DNA of 64,000 nt from Anarhynchus alexandrinus. Lineage: Eukaryota > Chordata > Aves > Charadriiformes > Charadriidae. Position numbers and translations under genes: made by a program. This document shows, in pieces, positions 36,501 to 50,003 of the stretch. The notes below the pieces were generated by a model. The model was not told the DNA's origin. It saw only the letters and a list, made by a program, of their open reading frames with translations, and ran no database searches. The DNA is taken from positions 3,225,927-3,289,926 of the forward strand of contig VUYV01000062.1 of the NCBI GenBank assembly GCA_008711295.1. The letters run 5' to 3'. Positions within the stretch are counted from its first letter, which is position 1, and each line of letters starts with the position of its first letter.

Positions 36501-39500
36501 ATTTTAGGATAATATTCTTTAGGATAGTATTTGTTTGTATGCAAATTATAATTCAGGATAGTATTCTCTTTCCCCTTCAGCAAAAGAAACTATGATGCGA
36601 AGAAGTAATTCTTTTGGTGATACAACCACCACTGGAAGGAGTTTGCAGCTCTTGCTTTGGCTGAAGGAGTAGCAGGGTTCTCATTTTATCCGTCTGGCCA
36701 ATTCATAAATGTGAGAGAGAGCTGGCCAAAAGTCAAACAGGCTGAACATGCGACTTTCTTATTTACGGTAGTGCGGGGAGGAAAGATCTTTTTTTAAGCA
36801 GTATTTTTTTCTAAAGTATTACTTGAGAAAAGTATAATCTGGTTCACAATGACCATGTTTTTGATTAACTGCAGTGTTGAAAACTTGCAGAAGACCAGCT
36901 CTATATCAAACAGTTTTTAACAATGTGGTTAGTGAAGCTATAGCTTGACTTTAGAAATATTAGCGTCTTATTAGTACTTTCAAAACATATTTATAGTAGT
37001 ATTCAGATGGATACACAGCTGCCTCATAGAACGAGCTTTAGTGATCAAGCAACAGGCTACTTTTGGCAGCACCTTGGAACTGAGTTCCCCTTTCAGTGCT
37101 GCCTTTACATTATGTTCACTTACTAAGCTGCAAGAAACAAGTTACAAGTGGAGGAAGCACTTTTTTTTAAACTCAGAATTCAGCAGAAATACATTGGTAT
37201 GATACGGCATCTGTCAGTGAGCAAATTTGTTGAGATCTTTGACTTCATTCATACAGATTACCAATGAGATATCAGATATTAATGTCTTTGGGCCACCAGT
37301 GTACACGTATCTTTATTTTTTTTAAGATACATGTTTTTGTTTTAATCTTGAATCAACAGTTAAAATTTGCGGGAAGATGGAAGAATGTTCCCATCCTTTT
37401 TCTGAAGACAAATAGTAATTTTGACTTTGTTCTTTATCTGAGTCATATTAGAAAATGTAGTAACTCTGGTTACCAAATTATTTCCTTCTGCAATGCATTC
37501 TTGGGCGCTTTTGCTTGTGTTGCATGAGCAGTATTAAAAGGTTGGTTCACTCTTTTCTGTTGGTCACTAAAATTCAGGCATTCCTCCAAAATTTATTCTG
37601 CAAATGGCTTTTGAAGAGTAAATGATTTTATTACATTTGATACTTAACACTCTAATGAAGAAAGTTTTAAGCTTCAGAAAGTTTGCCTCTGTATAATGGC
37701 ACGAAAATCTACCCATCTAATACTCCATATGTTAGAAGAAATCTGAGAATTAAATAGGATATATTTTTGTTTTCATGTACCTTGTAGTAAAGCCTATTTT
37801 GTTAGTGGCTTCCACTAACATTAAAACCAGCGTTAGGTAAGACAATGGGCCTGATTCCATATAATATGGTGTCACTGGCTTCTGCATGTAATTTTTGAGA
37901 GTATTTTTTGCTGGTTTTCAGAAAGTAAAGTAAAATTTAGCTTCAGAGCCACATTTTCAGGTAAGTTTTTAAGACTTGATTTGTAGATACCCTTCAGGGA
38001 CAGATGAGTATTGTCCCATTTTACTGGGGGAAGTTTTTTAAATTTCTACTTTGTCAGACTCTTGTGGCAGAGTATTGATGTTACAGTAGAAGTCTGGAGT
38101 CTCTGTCTATTGCAAGTGAATTCAGGAACACATCCTGAATGTGCTCCTGGAAGCCATAGAACAAGATGGAAAATGTTGTTTTGCTTGAGTTATCAGTTTT
38201 AATTTATTTCTTAATTTAACAAGAGTTTATTGAACAAGTCGCAAACCCAGAGTGTCTTGCTTAACGTGGTTGGGAGGGACTTTTTTTAAAAATTTTCACA
38301 TCAAATTTCCTTAGAAATAGTTCTTTATAAAAATAGAGAAATTGTACACAGCCTCTCTCTGGAAGGTGTAGACTTCTGTTATAGCTGGAACTCCGTGTGC
38401 CAGCTAATGTAGTATGGAGTGGGAAGTCTGAACCTATTCTGTTCAGTAGAGTACTGTCACAGCATCCTAATCTAGTTGTGTCAAGACTTGAAATTGTGCT
38501 CTCTTTTTCCAAATCTTCACAGAGAGGACTTCTCTCTGTCAGTGTCACCTCTTCATAACTGTTGGTCTGTACTCAGAGGTCATGATCCGTCGGCATCTGT
38601 ACGATAGACATGATCCTTTGCATTGTTCTAGTTGGTACTCCCAGATTCTAAACTTGCAGCAGTTCACAAAGATGCCTATCAGGCTAGAACATCAGAATTG
38701 TTGGAAGTCAGCGTGTTATCAGATTGTGAGTTGAAAGAGGGCTATGCTGTGAAGTCTTCTGTCTCTGATGGTTTGTAATGAAATCTTGGTTTAGGCCACA
38801 TGTGAAAATGAGAAGGCTTTTTTCTGGTTTTCAGTGCAAATGTTTCTCTGCATCTTAAAATGGCAATGTAGTTCCTCAGGAAAGATACCAGAATTCAGAC
38901 ATGTATTTTGTAGGTCTAATTTAAGGTATAGTGCTGAAATTTATGACAAAAATATAGAAACTCTGTAATGTTGACATCAGAAATCTGAACAGCACCAAGA
39001 GGATTTTCTTTTTAAACTTAAAAGGAAGCTTGTGTAACTGTCTTTCTAGTGACCAGAAGTAAACTGTAAATTACAAATATGTTACACTGAGTATGTTATT
39101 CTAACTGTTCTGACAACTAAAGAGGGTAAAAAGAGGCGTTTGCATTCTGTATAGATACGCTAAGATCTGTGGGCAGATGTCTTAAAGAAAAAAGTTGGTT
39201 TTAGCGATATTCAAACCTGAAGAAAAGAACATTGAGGAATTTTATCTGTATTAGAAAAATAAGCAGAAACTCACTGAAGTCCTGAAATTTATGAAAGTCT
39301 TCATAGGTACACTTTGGAGAAACGAAATGGCAATAATGTTTAAAGAGCAGAAATAGTTACTAGTATAGCTTGCTTCAGTAGTCTTGTGGCCAAACCCCTG
39401 AACTTCTTAACAGTTATTTTCACTAAAATAAACTGTCTGGATAGACTGGGTTCTTTTCAAGAAGATTCTCCAAACTTTTGACATCTTTTTAGCTCACGTT

Positions 39501-42500
39501 CAATTGTAGCAGATTAAGATGTTGTCATTCTCTGTATTATTGTTGTCTCTCTATTGCGATTAATGCCCACAAAATATAAGTGACAAAATAGAATGTATGT
39601 ATACACCTCAGCCATTTTAGTGCAAGCTTTAATGGGTTTGTTTAAACTAATAAGGGGAAGGGTTAAAACTAAATTGGGAGACTACACACTGAAGCAGCTG
39701 ATGCACACGCACCTGTTTTGTTCTGTAGGCTGTGCTTTGAGGGCAGTAGCCTTTGGCAGAGAGGTGAAGAAGGTGATTGAAAATAATAACTCCTTAAACT
39801 GCTGCTGTTAATTTTTTCTAAAGGGTATTTGCAAAGACTGAAGCCGTAAAAGCACACAAGGATTTTGTACAAAACTAACTAGTTTTATTAAATTTATGTG
39901 ATGTTTTAAAAAACAGAAATTGGGGTAGAGTGGTTATTCTAAGCTAATTGGAATGAGTAGTTTATTTCCTGTTACACTAATGTGTATAAAAGTCTGTGGT
40001 TTAGTGTCCAAAATGAGAAAGACGACAATTGTTCAAAAGTTTTTATTAGTGATAGTAATGCTTTAGGATTCCATCAAGAACATAAGGAAATCCATGTACA
40101 TGTAGGGAACTGTGTATTGTTCTTCCGATGTTTTATGAAGAAACTATATTAGTTGAGCTGTGGAAGATAATTTTTAAAAAACTTTGTAAGATAGCTTAAT
40201 ATGTATCTAGGCATGCTTATAACAAATTTAGTTCTGGTTCTATTTAATAATGTATAGGCTTTGTCGCATATTGGTGAATTTTCCCAATTCAATATTTAAA
40301 AGCGAGCATTAAGACTCCCTTCCAAAGAAGGAGACTTACAGAAGAGTCTTTTACCATATCTCATTTAACAGATTATATGTATATATTTTTTTTATATATG
40401 GAATTAAAATATAGCAATATAGCTTATTTGAGAATCTGCAGAAATAGATCCCATTTTACTTCTTAAGAAAGCTTTAAGTTCCTTTTTTGTGTGTGTATTT
40501 CTCTTTGGCGCTTAGTATAATCGTCAGCCATTCTTCCGCTGTCTGAAGTATTTCTTGTATTTTACATTCAGAATAATGTATCGTAGGTCTGGTGAATGTA
40601 TATTTAGTTATATATGTTTTTTTCTTCTTTTCAACACAGGATTTTTCAAACTTTTAAGTACTCCGCAATTGTCTCCATATTGGAAGCTTTTCAAGCAAGT
40701 GGATACTATCCTAAAGAGTAAGAAACATCTTTTTTTCTCTTTATTTTAAGGATTCAGGAAGAATCCAGTTGAGCAAGGATCCAAAACAGCAATGTTTTGG
40801 ATAACCAAGAACTCAAGATAGTGTTTGTATTATATGGTAGTTACAGGTGAATTAGATTTCTTTTTTTACTATTGAACTCTTCCAGCTAGGAGAAGTTACC
40901 TGATTGTAAGTTTTCAATTTTCTTTTTTTTTTTCCAACAAAAAATAAGTTTTGAATGACTCTATTCAGTTAATTTATACATTGTAAAACCTTTATACTGC
41001 AACTTTGTTTAATCATCAAAGAACTTTTAAATAAACAAAAGTTGAGCAAATAAATATATTGAAATGCTGCATAAAAATGGACAGTTAAATAATTTCAAAT
41101 TTGATTCTGCTTTCTGGGTATGAAGAAGACTTTTGCATGATGGGACCTCTATTTGCATGATGGGAGTTCCAGTATAGAAAACGAGAACAGCTAGAGGAAG
41201 TTTTCTGGCTGTACTGACACAAAATTCCTATCACTTCACATAGGTAACAAAGAAAGATGGAAGTATTTTATCAACCTACACCTAAGTATGTGTTTGGGCA
41301 CATGCTTATTCTTTATGAATTTTAGACAAAAATATATGTGCATTATTTATGTGTCCCTATTAATGCACAGCAGATACATTTTAGTATGGAATAGACTTGG
41401 AATAGGTCTGGAAGTTACTGAATAATAAAGGCAGGATAAATGTAATAGTTTATGTACCAAATTAGTACCAAATAATTTTTAGTACTGGAACACTGCAGAC
41501 TTGTGATAGCTCCTATAACCAATTTTATATCTTTGACATGTTACAATGAAGTCTTAAAGATGTGGGGAGAAAAAATAATCTTTGTGTTAAAATCTGCTTC
41601 TTAATGCAGTGATATATGCTATCTTATCTTTTAATAAAGATGAAAGGTTGAACTGTATTAATATTCTTGCAAAGGTGTTTAAGAGAAGAAGTTTCACCAA
41701 GAAACTATATTTAGGGAGAGGGAAATATATTTATTGGAATTGGAGATTGCTCTGTGCCTTGGAGAGAATGATCATATTTTTAAAAGGGCAACATTGTTTG
41801 TGGAAAAACACACTGGTATAGAATGTAAGTTGATATGCTAATTGTTTTGTCTGTCTTTTAATGTTAGAGAGTGTTTTTGTTTGCTTTGAGGCTTTTATAT
41901 GCAGGCCCTAGAATTCTTCACTTTCACGCCTTACGCATTTTCCCATAAGCTGTGTAATGTTTTCAAGCCGCTTTCAGATTATAAGAGAACCTCTCGAAGT
42001 TAAGCTTCCCTGCCTACTGTCAAGGCAAGGAGTAGGATAAAACTCTCATGCAAGTATGCTCCCCTAGAAAAGGCAGTGTCAATTCCTATTGGCAAGTACC
42101 TCTGTCAGTATGTAACAGCATACTGCTGCTAAAAGATAATATTTACAGGGCTTTTTGCCTTGACAGTTTTAAAACCTAACCTCAAAACCTTGTGGTGTTG
42201 GTTGGTTTGTTGGTTTTCTTTGTCCTTATATTGTGTCTTAACGTTACCCTAAAACTTCTAGTATTCTGGCACAGACTGCCCTTCAACCTTAGAGGCTTGT
42301 GGGGTTGGGGCTTTTTCAGTGGTCCTACAAAATGGGCACTTTAATTGCCTGTTTATCAGACACTTATAAAATCATGGCTATTAGTGATTGTGCATTAATT
42401 TTGGTGTTCCTGGTTTTATGGTGTCTATCAATTTTTGGAGTTTAAAGTATTGTATTTGGATATGTACTCCCAAAGTTGGTGATTGTGTGACTTGTTTACC

Positions 42501-42515
42501 ATGTTTCATTTTCAG
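33501..42515 (+). other. CHD9: Presumed first intron of CHD9 (5' UTR)
   Basis: This stretch has T-over-A-rich sequence with no recognisable exon; frames are short and unrelated to known families. Small features include a 14-bp tandem duplication (34246-34273), a T18-C9 tract near 35163-35188, and a doubled TTTGCATGATGGG motif near 41133-41168. The latter carries one ATTTGCAT octamer. It is assigned to CHD9 because it lies between the island and the coding exon on the same strand, with the matching skew. Confidence 0.5.
34246..34273 (+). repeat. 14-bp perfect tandem duplication
   Basis: CTTGAATCTTTAGC occurs twice in direct succession. This is probably replication slippage within an intron, with no function apparent. 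Confidence 0.9.
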
Positions 42516-42604
42516 GTCTCTAGTGATGAGGTATACATCTGGATTTAAAGCACGTCTCTGAGCTTCTTAATTCTTCATCGAAGAGATGTGTTCTATATTC
42601 ATGG
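42516..42604 (+). other. CHD9: Candidate non-coding leader exon of CHD9, 89 nt
   Basis: A good acceptor (TTTCATTTTCAG| ending at 42515) and a good donor (ATGG|GTAAGG, GT at 42605) bracket 89 bases on the + strand. An internal ...GAG|GTATAC at about 42531 could serve as an earlier donor. The stretch contains an ATG and stops, as expected for a spliced 5'-UTR exon. The call rests on splice consensus and position only; such pairs also occur by chance in introns. Confidence 0.3.
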
Positions 42605-44875
42605 GTAAGGATATTTTTTTATCTTGACTTGGGCCCTTTTCTTAAATATCTTGTGATACACTTTTTAATTTAGAAGATTTCAACAACTTATTTTTGTGTC
42701 TTTTAGGTGAACCAGATACTTATTATAGTATAGGGTTCTTTAGGTGCCTGTGCTGGCTCTTAATTTTCACCCAAGCTAATTATTAAACTTTGGAATTCAT
42801 GTATCAGTGCTCTAACTAAATCGTTCTAACTCTTAGTATTATAGAGAGCGAAACAGCATGGTGGTATATAGGTAAATAATTTAAAAACTGGTCTGTGATT
42901 TGAGATTCCTTTTCCTATATATACAACAGTTCTACAGGCAGTAGTTGGGCATCTCACCATACATTTTTTGAATTTGGAGTTTTGGGAAGAAAGAATCCCC
43001 ATCCTGGGAAGCAACAAAAGAAAGGATGTGAATTTTGTGCAATTAAAAAAACACCACCACTTTTTTTGCCAATAATATAAACCATATTTCATCTCAAGAA
43101 ACTTTGTGGTATTACACACCCCCCACTCAAAACAGTAGAAACAAAACAACCACAAAAATCTCACTAGAAAGTATGAATTTTTCTAAATGCTGCTAGTATT
43201 TTTATTTTTTGCAGGTCTCTAAATAAAACAGCTAAGATCACTTCATACATTACAGAATTTGTCATAATGTGCTCTCTCCATATATTAAGCACTGCTTGCT
43301 GAAACATCATTTCAAAACTTGTTTGCCTTGAGTTAAAAGTTAATGTTAAAATGGATCTCTTAAAGAAGCGTAGTAAGTGGCCCAAACATGCTGTGGGACT
43401 TTCTGGTATGCTGTTTTATATGGAGAGTTCGGTGATACACTTTCTCTTTGGTAGGGTTTTGCTCTGTTCATCTTAAGCAAAGTTGCTCTCAATAGAGAAG
43501 CTGTCCCAGCGAAGCAAAACATCTTTGAGAATGGTAGAAATTTGTCTTTAGTTGCGTTGAAAGATGAATTTTCTTTCCAAGTGAAATGTCATTTGTCATG
43601 TTGGTTGACTTGAACTTTTATGAATGACCATAACAATTGACAGTTACTGAATACTTTTTTTTTCTATAAATCTTTAATATTTATTTCCCAGAGGCTACCT
43701 GATTCAGCAGAAAGGAGGAGAGGTGGTAGGAGGGAGTTTGTGCATGTCTGGGGTGTAGAGGGGGAAACAGTTACATGAGGTGCTAGGTGCAAGCAAAGCA
43801 GGTGTAGGTATGAGAACAGGCTACTCTGAATTACTGTGACAAGCACACACAAACCAGTTTGCTCCCCGCTTATGCTCTTACTCAGAGCTGGAACTGTAGC
43901 CATGGACTGGAACCTGGTCCTCAGAACTTAATTTAGGACCATTGGTTTCAAATCTTTCTCTTCCTAATCTTCAAAGCAAAATACAAGGTACTTGAGTTAT
44001 CTTTTGAGTATTTAGGGTGATGTCTGTGAACTCTAGCAGAATAGAATTCTAAACAAAACTGGTATGTTGAGGGTATGATTTTACTAAAGGGATGGCTCAT
44101 TACTCAAAAATAATTATAACTGCATATCAATTAAAAGCAATTTTAAAATCAAATGATGCATATTTATCTACATAACTGGATGTGTGGGGGTTTATGTAAT
44201 GAAACAGGCTACCCAGACAAATTTTCTTCTAATTTTAGTGATAGCAATAAGAGAAAATGCATCATTTGAATCCTTATTTAGCTACCGATACCATGGCATT
44301 CTTGTACAGAGACTGACTTACTCCTTTCTGTTAGGGAATAAGAGTTCATCTCTACTAAATGTCTAAACATTCTCTTTTTCTAATCTTCTGTATTTCTGGG
44401 ATTTTGGGGAAATTGTGCTGTCCCTTTATGCATTTTAAATTTAACATGTACATTGATCTTTAAATCTATAATAGAATATAATTTATATTGGCGCATCAGT
44501 GGGAAGTAGCTTCTGTATTATTTAATTTACTGCATCTTTTTTAACCCAGCCAAAGCTTTAGGTATAATTAAATCTGACAAATAATGATAGTGTAATTGTC
44601 TTTTATTTTTAATATTGGGGAGGGAATGTCTCTATCATTTCCGAATATTATGCAGAAGTGGTCAGTTTTTTGAGTATCTGGTTTTTAACACGCTGTGTCG
44701 TCTACCTCTTTTGACACTGTGTTCCATCTGCTAATAGACAGGCAAATCATACAAAGCCACAAACCTGTCATGCTGTCGTATGCTGCATAAAACTTAGCAA
44801 ATCTAATGATTTTTTCAGTCTGTCTGGCAGGTCTCTTGTTTGGAAGCAAGTCTGTTATGCCTGAATGCATTGCTT

Positions 44876-44913
44876 CCCCCCCCCCAAAAAAAAAAAAACA
44901 AAACAAAACAAAC
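44876..44913 (+). repeat. C9-A13 run followed by (CAAAA) repeats
   Basis: About nine C are followed by thirteen A and a few CAAAA units. The A-rich simple sequence could be the tail of a decayed retroelement, but no body is recognisable on either side. Confidence 0.7.
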
Positions 44914-45440
44914 ACCACTTTGCATGCATATAATGTAAAACTCTTCCCTAGTTATGACTGTCTGTGTTTACCCCTTCTATGTCCTTTACCTGTAGTCTGG
45001 ATTTCTGTTATGCCATCCTGTTATGACTTCACTTCTAATGCCTTCGGTCTACTAGCTTGTCCCTGGCTTCTTTCTGAGATCGCTTCTGTTGTTTGTCTGG
45101 ATAGCCATTGTTTCAACTTCTTTTGTGAAAAATGGCCATCAAAGTCACTGACTTCCTCTTATCTGTGGTACTGTCACACATCAGGCATGTGAAGCAGTGA
45201 TACTTAGTCTATCTGAAGTATAAAAGTGTGGATTTCATGGTAATGTGCTGAATCTTTACCTGATTTACTTGCTTATGATCACAGTAGCTTGTTTTCTGTT
45301 GTCACTTCATCAAAAGTAATCAACAATGCAATTAATGACATAAACCACATCAGTAGTTTTTATTATCTTGTATTTTACTGCTATTCCCACTTCATTTTTT
45401 TGAAAGCAAAACTTGATATCTTTGTTCCATTCTGTTTTAG

Positions 45441-45512
45441 AATCATAGAATGGTTTAGAGTTGGAAAGGACCTTGAAGATCATCGAGTTCCACCCCCCTT
45501 GCCATAGACAGT
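45441..45512 (-). mobile_element. CR1 LINE 3' end, about 72 bp
   Basis: The + strand starts AATCATAGAATGGTTTAGAG and continues TTGGAAAGGACCTTGAAGAT, then CATCGAGTTCCACCCCCC and a GCCATAGACAG end. This is the reverse complement of the CR1 3' terminus seen intact at 54468-54650. It is a severely 5'-truncated, fairly young insertion in antisense orientation to CHD9. It has no coding capacity. Confidence 0.92.
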
Positions 45513-46550
45513 GTTTTCTTACGTGTTCATTCTTTTTTGATGTATTCTGTAAAATGAAGCTTTATCTCCTTTTCTTCTGGTCTTTAAATCTTGTACTATT
45601 CCCTTCATTTCTGCTCTTGGTTGTGTCTGTAACTACAGCTTGTCATTTTACAACTCAGATCTACCGCACGCTAATGTAGTATAAAATTTCTTCTTCTTTC
45701 TTTCTGATGAGAATAAAGGGTGATTAAACTCTGCTGAGCAACCAAAATGGAGAAGGTTTCTTCCCACCCCTCTCGCCACACACACGCTTTACAAGGAGCT
45801 GCATTAACCATGTTAACTTGAAACCTCAGTTTCCTAACCTAGCTCTGGTATTGATTCATTCTTCTTGCATACACACTTAAGAAAAGGAAACAAACTGGGC
45901 TGAGTGCAGCCAGTTTCATTTCTAAGTGGCTTTGAATATAATAAGTAAAACTTGGAAAAGATCTTTAAGTTCAAAAAAGTTAGTTACAGTAGTAGTACGG
46001 GAGAGCTGCTTTTGCAGATTGAGGAACAGTAATGCATTGATTTATATTCTGTAACTGAAAAGATAGTTTTAGACTGCATGGAATACAACATTGTTTTTTA
46101 AATGAAAAATATGGGTTATACAGAAATCAGTATTTTTTCATTCACTTGGACTCCTAACATCTACTTTAATACTATTTCTCCTGTTCTAATACTTTGGTTT
46201 AAATCTTTAGTTTAAAAGAGATCTCTTAGTGTTAAGAATTAGTAGATTAAAGAAAGTATAGGTGTTCAGTTTAGTGAACGGTGACCAGAGGAAAAAAAAC
46301 CCAAGAGCTGGGAGATGTTTCTGTTGTGATTCAAGTATGTTTGCAGAATAACTTAATACTACTTGGAGAAGATGCTGTGTTTTTGAGTGAGACATCAAAT
46401 GATATAGCTGGCAAACTGAAAAAATGTACTGTTGAAATTCTAGATGCTTTAGCATACCTGAAGATAGCAAACCTTGAAATGTGATTCACCTTAGCTTGGG
46501 GGATACTGTTGATGTTTACTGGTAATTAATCTTAGAAAACTTCATGTTAT

Positions 46551-46601
46551 TTAAAAAAAACCAAAACAAACACCAAAAAACACCAACCAAACAAAAATAA
46601 C
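46551..46601 (+). repeat. A/C-rich simple repeat
   Basis: A run of A is followed by irregular CCAAAA, CAAACACC and CAACC units. This is low-complexity intronic sequence with no protein or RNA reading suggested. Confidence 0.75.
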
Positions 46602-49600
46602 ACAATAACCCTCCCACTTTTTTTTTTTTAGAATAGTGAGTCTAATGTGCGATTTTGTTGCATAGCTGTTAGATAGTAGTTACCCTGTAGTAGTTGTAGT
46701 AGTTCCTGTTGATTCATTTTCTACATAACATCAGCTTGATTGGCTCAAAGTTGAGAATTTAAAATACAAAGGGAGAAACTAAGTCCTAGTAAGAAATACT
46801 GCTGAATGCCTCTGGGTTCCATTATATTTAAAAAAACAAAACCCACTGCAGAAAATTTTGAATTTACCGAATGTCCTGTGGTTGGTAAATATTGTTGAAG
46901 CAATTCTAGCTGATAGGGGGCAGTAACTTCTTGAATTCAAGTGCAGCAACCATAGTCTTCCAATTGCTTTGTCAGGTTGTACCTCTATTGTGGTGCTCAT
47001 TTTATTTATTTATTGTCTCAAATTGGTCCAAGCAGTTCTTAAAGATTGTTGTGGTAGAAGGATCTTGCTAACTTTAAGCTGGGTAAAGATTAATATTAAA
47101 TCAGTATACAATAATGGTGGAGACATACAAGGTATTAGAATTAATTAGGTTTTACAGGAAGTGTAACTTCATCAGAAATTCTCAATGTAAGAGGGCATAG
47201 AGATGTCAAATTACATTTACTAAGAGAAATCAAACTTTAGGTTGCAGTAAAATGGAATTACTTATCATAACAGCGATTTCTTGCAGTGAAATACTGAGTT
47301 TTTACAGAGCAAAGATTTGCCTCTTTAAGGAAGAAGGAAGAGTTCTTTTTCCTCTCCTTTTTTTAACACATTCTGTTGCTTTTACTGTAGTTTGCTTTAT
47401 TGAGTAGAGAATCAAAACTAGTTTCACTGTTATAATTGAAATACAGCTCCAATAGAAGCTTATCTTCCATGAACGGTATTTTGGAACTGGTACTATAAAA
47501 CACTGGCTGCCGTTGCATTGTTAAACTTCTAGTTGTTAAGTCCAATAGATGAAAGTCTTCAGAATGTTTATTTCCTCGAACACTTTTCTGCCAGTTGAAG
47601 GTAAAAACATGTCCAAAGTTTGAATTGGTACTACAGATCTGTTTGGGGAAGGAGAAAGCTGGATAAAAGTGTGTTAAAACATAATTGTAGCTGCCATAAT
47701 TTTCTATATAAGAGGGACTAAGAACATGGAGAAGAGAATCCCTTACAGAAAGCATGTGAAAAGTTTTCATGTCAGAACTTTTTTGTTTCAATAAGTTAGA
47801 TGTGAGGAGGTAGGGTGTTTTTTAAGGAAGGGACAGAAAAATACTACTTGTGTGCCAATTAAGTTCAGAAATGCATCACAGTTTGCCTTCATATGCCTTC
47901 ACAATTTGCAAGCTGAGCATCTAATATTTTCATATTCAAGCACAGCAGAGAGAAACAAAAAGGACAGTTGCTCAATAAATTTGGAAGATGACTTTGTGCA
48001 AAAGGCTAGTTTCTCCAAATCAATATCCTTGAATTTCCCAGTTACGCTTTTCTTTGGGCTGAAAAAACAGGATGGATTTTGTAGACACTGAAGAAAAAGC
48101 CTAGGGGCAAAATTACTTCTCTGGTCAAAAACCAAGGTGTCTTTGCTTGAGTTGTGTTCAGGCTATCTACAGCTGTATCCTTTCCAAAAGAGGTTTGGGT
48201 TGTATCTTCCCCCGCCACCCCTCCCCCGATCTCTTTTTTACAGAGAAGCTTTCTTCATAATAAAATTACATTGGTCTAATTAGGCTGGAGAGGTTTCTTG
48301 TGTATCTTCAGATGTCTCAGTTTGGAAGTTCATCTGTGCTGTCCATCTTGCTTGCATCCTTGAAGTGAAACTGACATCTTTGGGTTATGTTTCCTTTTTA
48401 TACTTACTAAGATTTATTTGTTTTATAAAGCCTTTGCATTTTAAAAAGAGAGTTTTTATTATTTTTTTTTTATTTCGTCCCTTTTTTTCCTTACGCTGAA
48501 AGAAAGTAGGAAAAACTAAGATGAAAAGTGTTTCTTGGATTTTGAGCAAAGAAGAAAATTTCTGAGGCAAGCTCTGAGTTAGTGTGGCAACTGCAGTGAT
48601 GCAAGCTGTTACACGTGCTTTTTCCCATTTTTTACTATAAAGGTACACAGTAGTCAGAAAAACACAAAGAGATTGTCTGGTTACGTGTTTTTTCAATACA
48701 GGGTTGGTTTAGTCCTGTTTGATAGTTCTAGGCTACTATGTAGTTAAACTCAAGAACATGTATAATAGTTAATTACAACAGAGTAGCTGGCCCATATGTC
48801 ACTTGCCCCATGTAAAAAAATAAATACATAAAAATTTAAAAAAATTGTACATCCTATTGCTTCTATATTGCTAAAGATGGAAGAAATATCTCTTTCTGTT
48901 TTTTCAATTTAGCACAAATTGAATAGCCTTCCTATCATAGTGAAATATAGTTTATCTCTGGGCATAACCAAGGAGCTGTGTGCAGTCTGCTGAGCTATTT
49001 ATACTCAGTCTCAATATGCAAACTTTTATTGATGCAGGCTTCAATTTGGATTTTTTACAGTAGAGTCCTTGATAGCCTGGAACATGACGTTTTACACATG
49101 GCTACCATAATTTCCATCTATCTTTCTCCAGATGGGGCTTTCTTTAATTAGATCATTTGTTCTGTGCTTACGATATTCTTTCTTTGTACTTAATCTGACT
49201 TGGTTGTCTTCTCTTAGCTAAAATAGCTCTCCCTGACTTATCTTTTGAGTTGAAATATCTTAAGATGAGAGGTGATTGTATTAGAAATGGTACAGAAACC
49301 TAAAACCATGCCACGTCATCTACCTGGATCCTGATGCTGGTTTGTCATCTGTTGGAAGGTGTTTGACACTGGGAAAGTCATTCTGTTGCTTTAATAATGC
49401 TTTTAATTGCATAAGTAGACAATTTAGTCAGTGTGAGAATATCATGGGGTCTAATTTATGTTAGTGCTTCCTTTAACTTGGAACTTCAGGAAGTCCTAAC
49501 TTTAAGCAGTGAATTGTGTATGTATCATCTGGAATCCACGGGTACTTTGCTATGCAAAGCTGTCACCTTCCTAACCTTCTGTGCCTCTTTTACAGCATGC

Positions 49601-49951
49601 TTGTTACCTATACACATAGCAATTAACACCCGTACCAATTCATACTTGATAGATGTCACCAACTGGTGTCTTTCAATGTGATACAGGATCCAGCTGTCCT
49701 TTTTCCATGTAAACCAGAAGTTTTATAAACTCAAATCCTCAACAAGTTTTATTAATTTAGGTTAGGCTTTATTCTGACTATGGTCACAACGCTTCCAGTA
49801 GACTAGGAGCATAAGCAGAACAAGTTTTCATCAGCTTGTCAAAGACGACTTTGTACTTACTTGGTTCAATATGAACATTGTCTACAAGAGAATATTACAG
49901 ATTTCCAGGGTGTCCATTTCTGGAAGAATCCTATTCTTATTTTATTTTTAG

Positions 49952-50003
49952 GAGACTTCATTAATGAAGAATTGGAATTGAAGTGCAGGAGGAGAGCATG
50001 AAG
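49952..50003 (+). other. CHD9: Candidate non-coding leader exon of CHD9, 52 nt
   Basis: An acceptor with a pyrimidine-rich tract (TTTTATTTTTAG| ending at 49951) and a strong donor (ATGAAG|GTGAGC, GT at 50004) enclose 52 bases about 1 kb upstream of the coding exon. It contains a short upstream ORF (ATG AAG AAT TGG AAT TGA) and a second ATG near its 3' end. Short non-coding exons just ahead of the start-codon exon are usual in CHD-family genes. The evidence is splice consensus alone. Confidence 0.35.

Larger units (their letters stand above)
42605..49951 (+). other. CHD9: Presumed CHD9 5'-UTR intron
   Basis: No further convincing exon is visible. A minus-strand frame of 142 codons at 47363-47791 is the longest here; it matches nothing I recognise and runs antisense to the presumed transcript. 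Repeats include a short minus-strand CR1 end (45441-45512) and two C-run/A-run or A/C-rich simple stretches (44876-44913 and 46551-46601). Confidence 0.5.

Noticed and set aside
46905..46925. AGGGGGCAG as a CTCF site
   Set aside because: The 5' half of the motif has about three mismatches.
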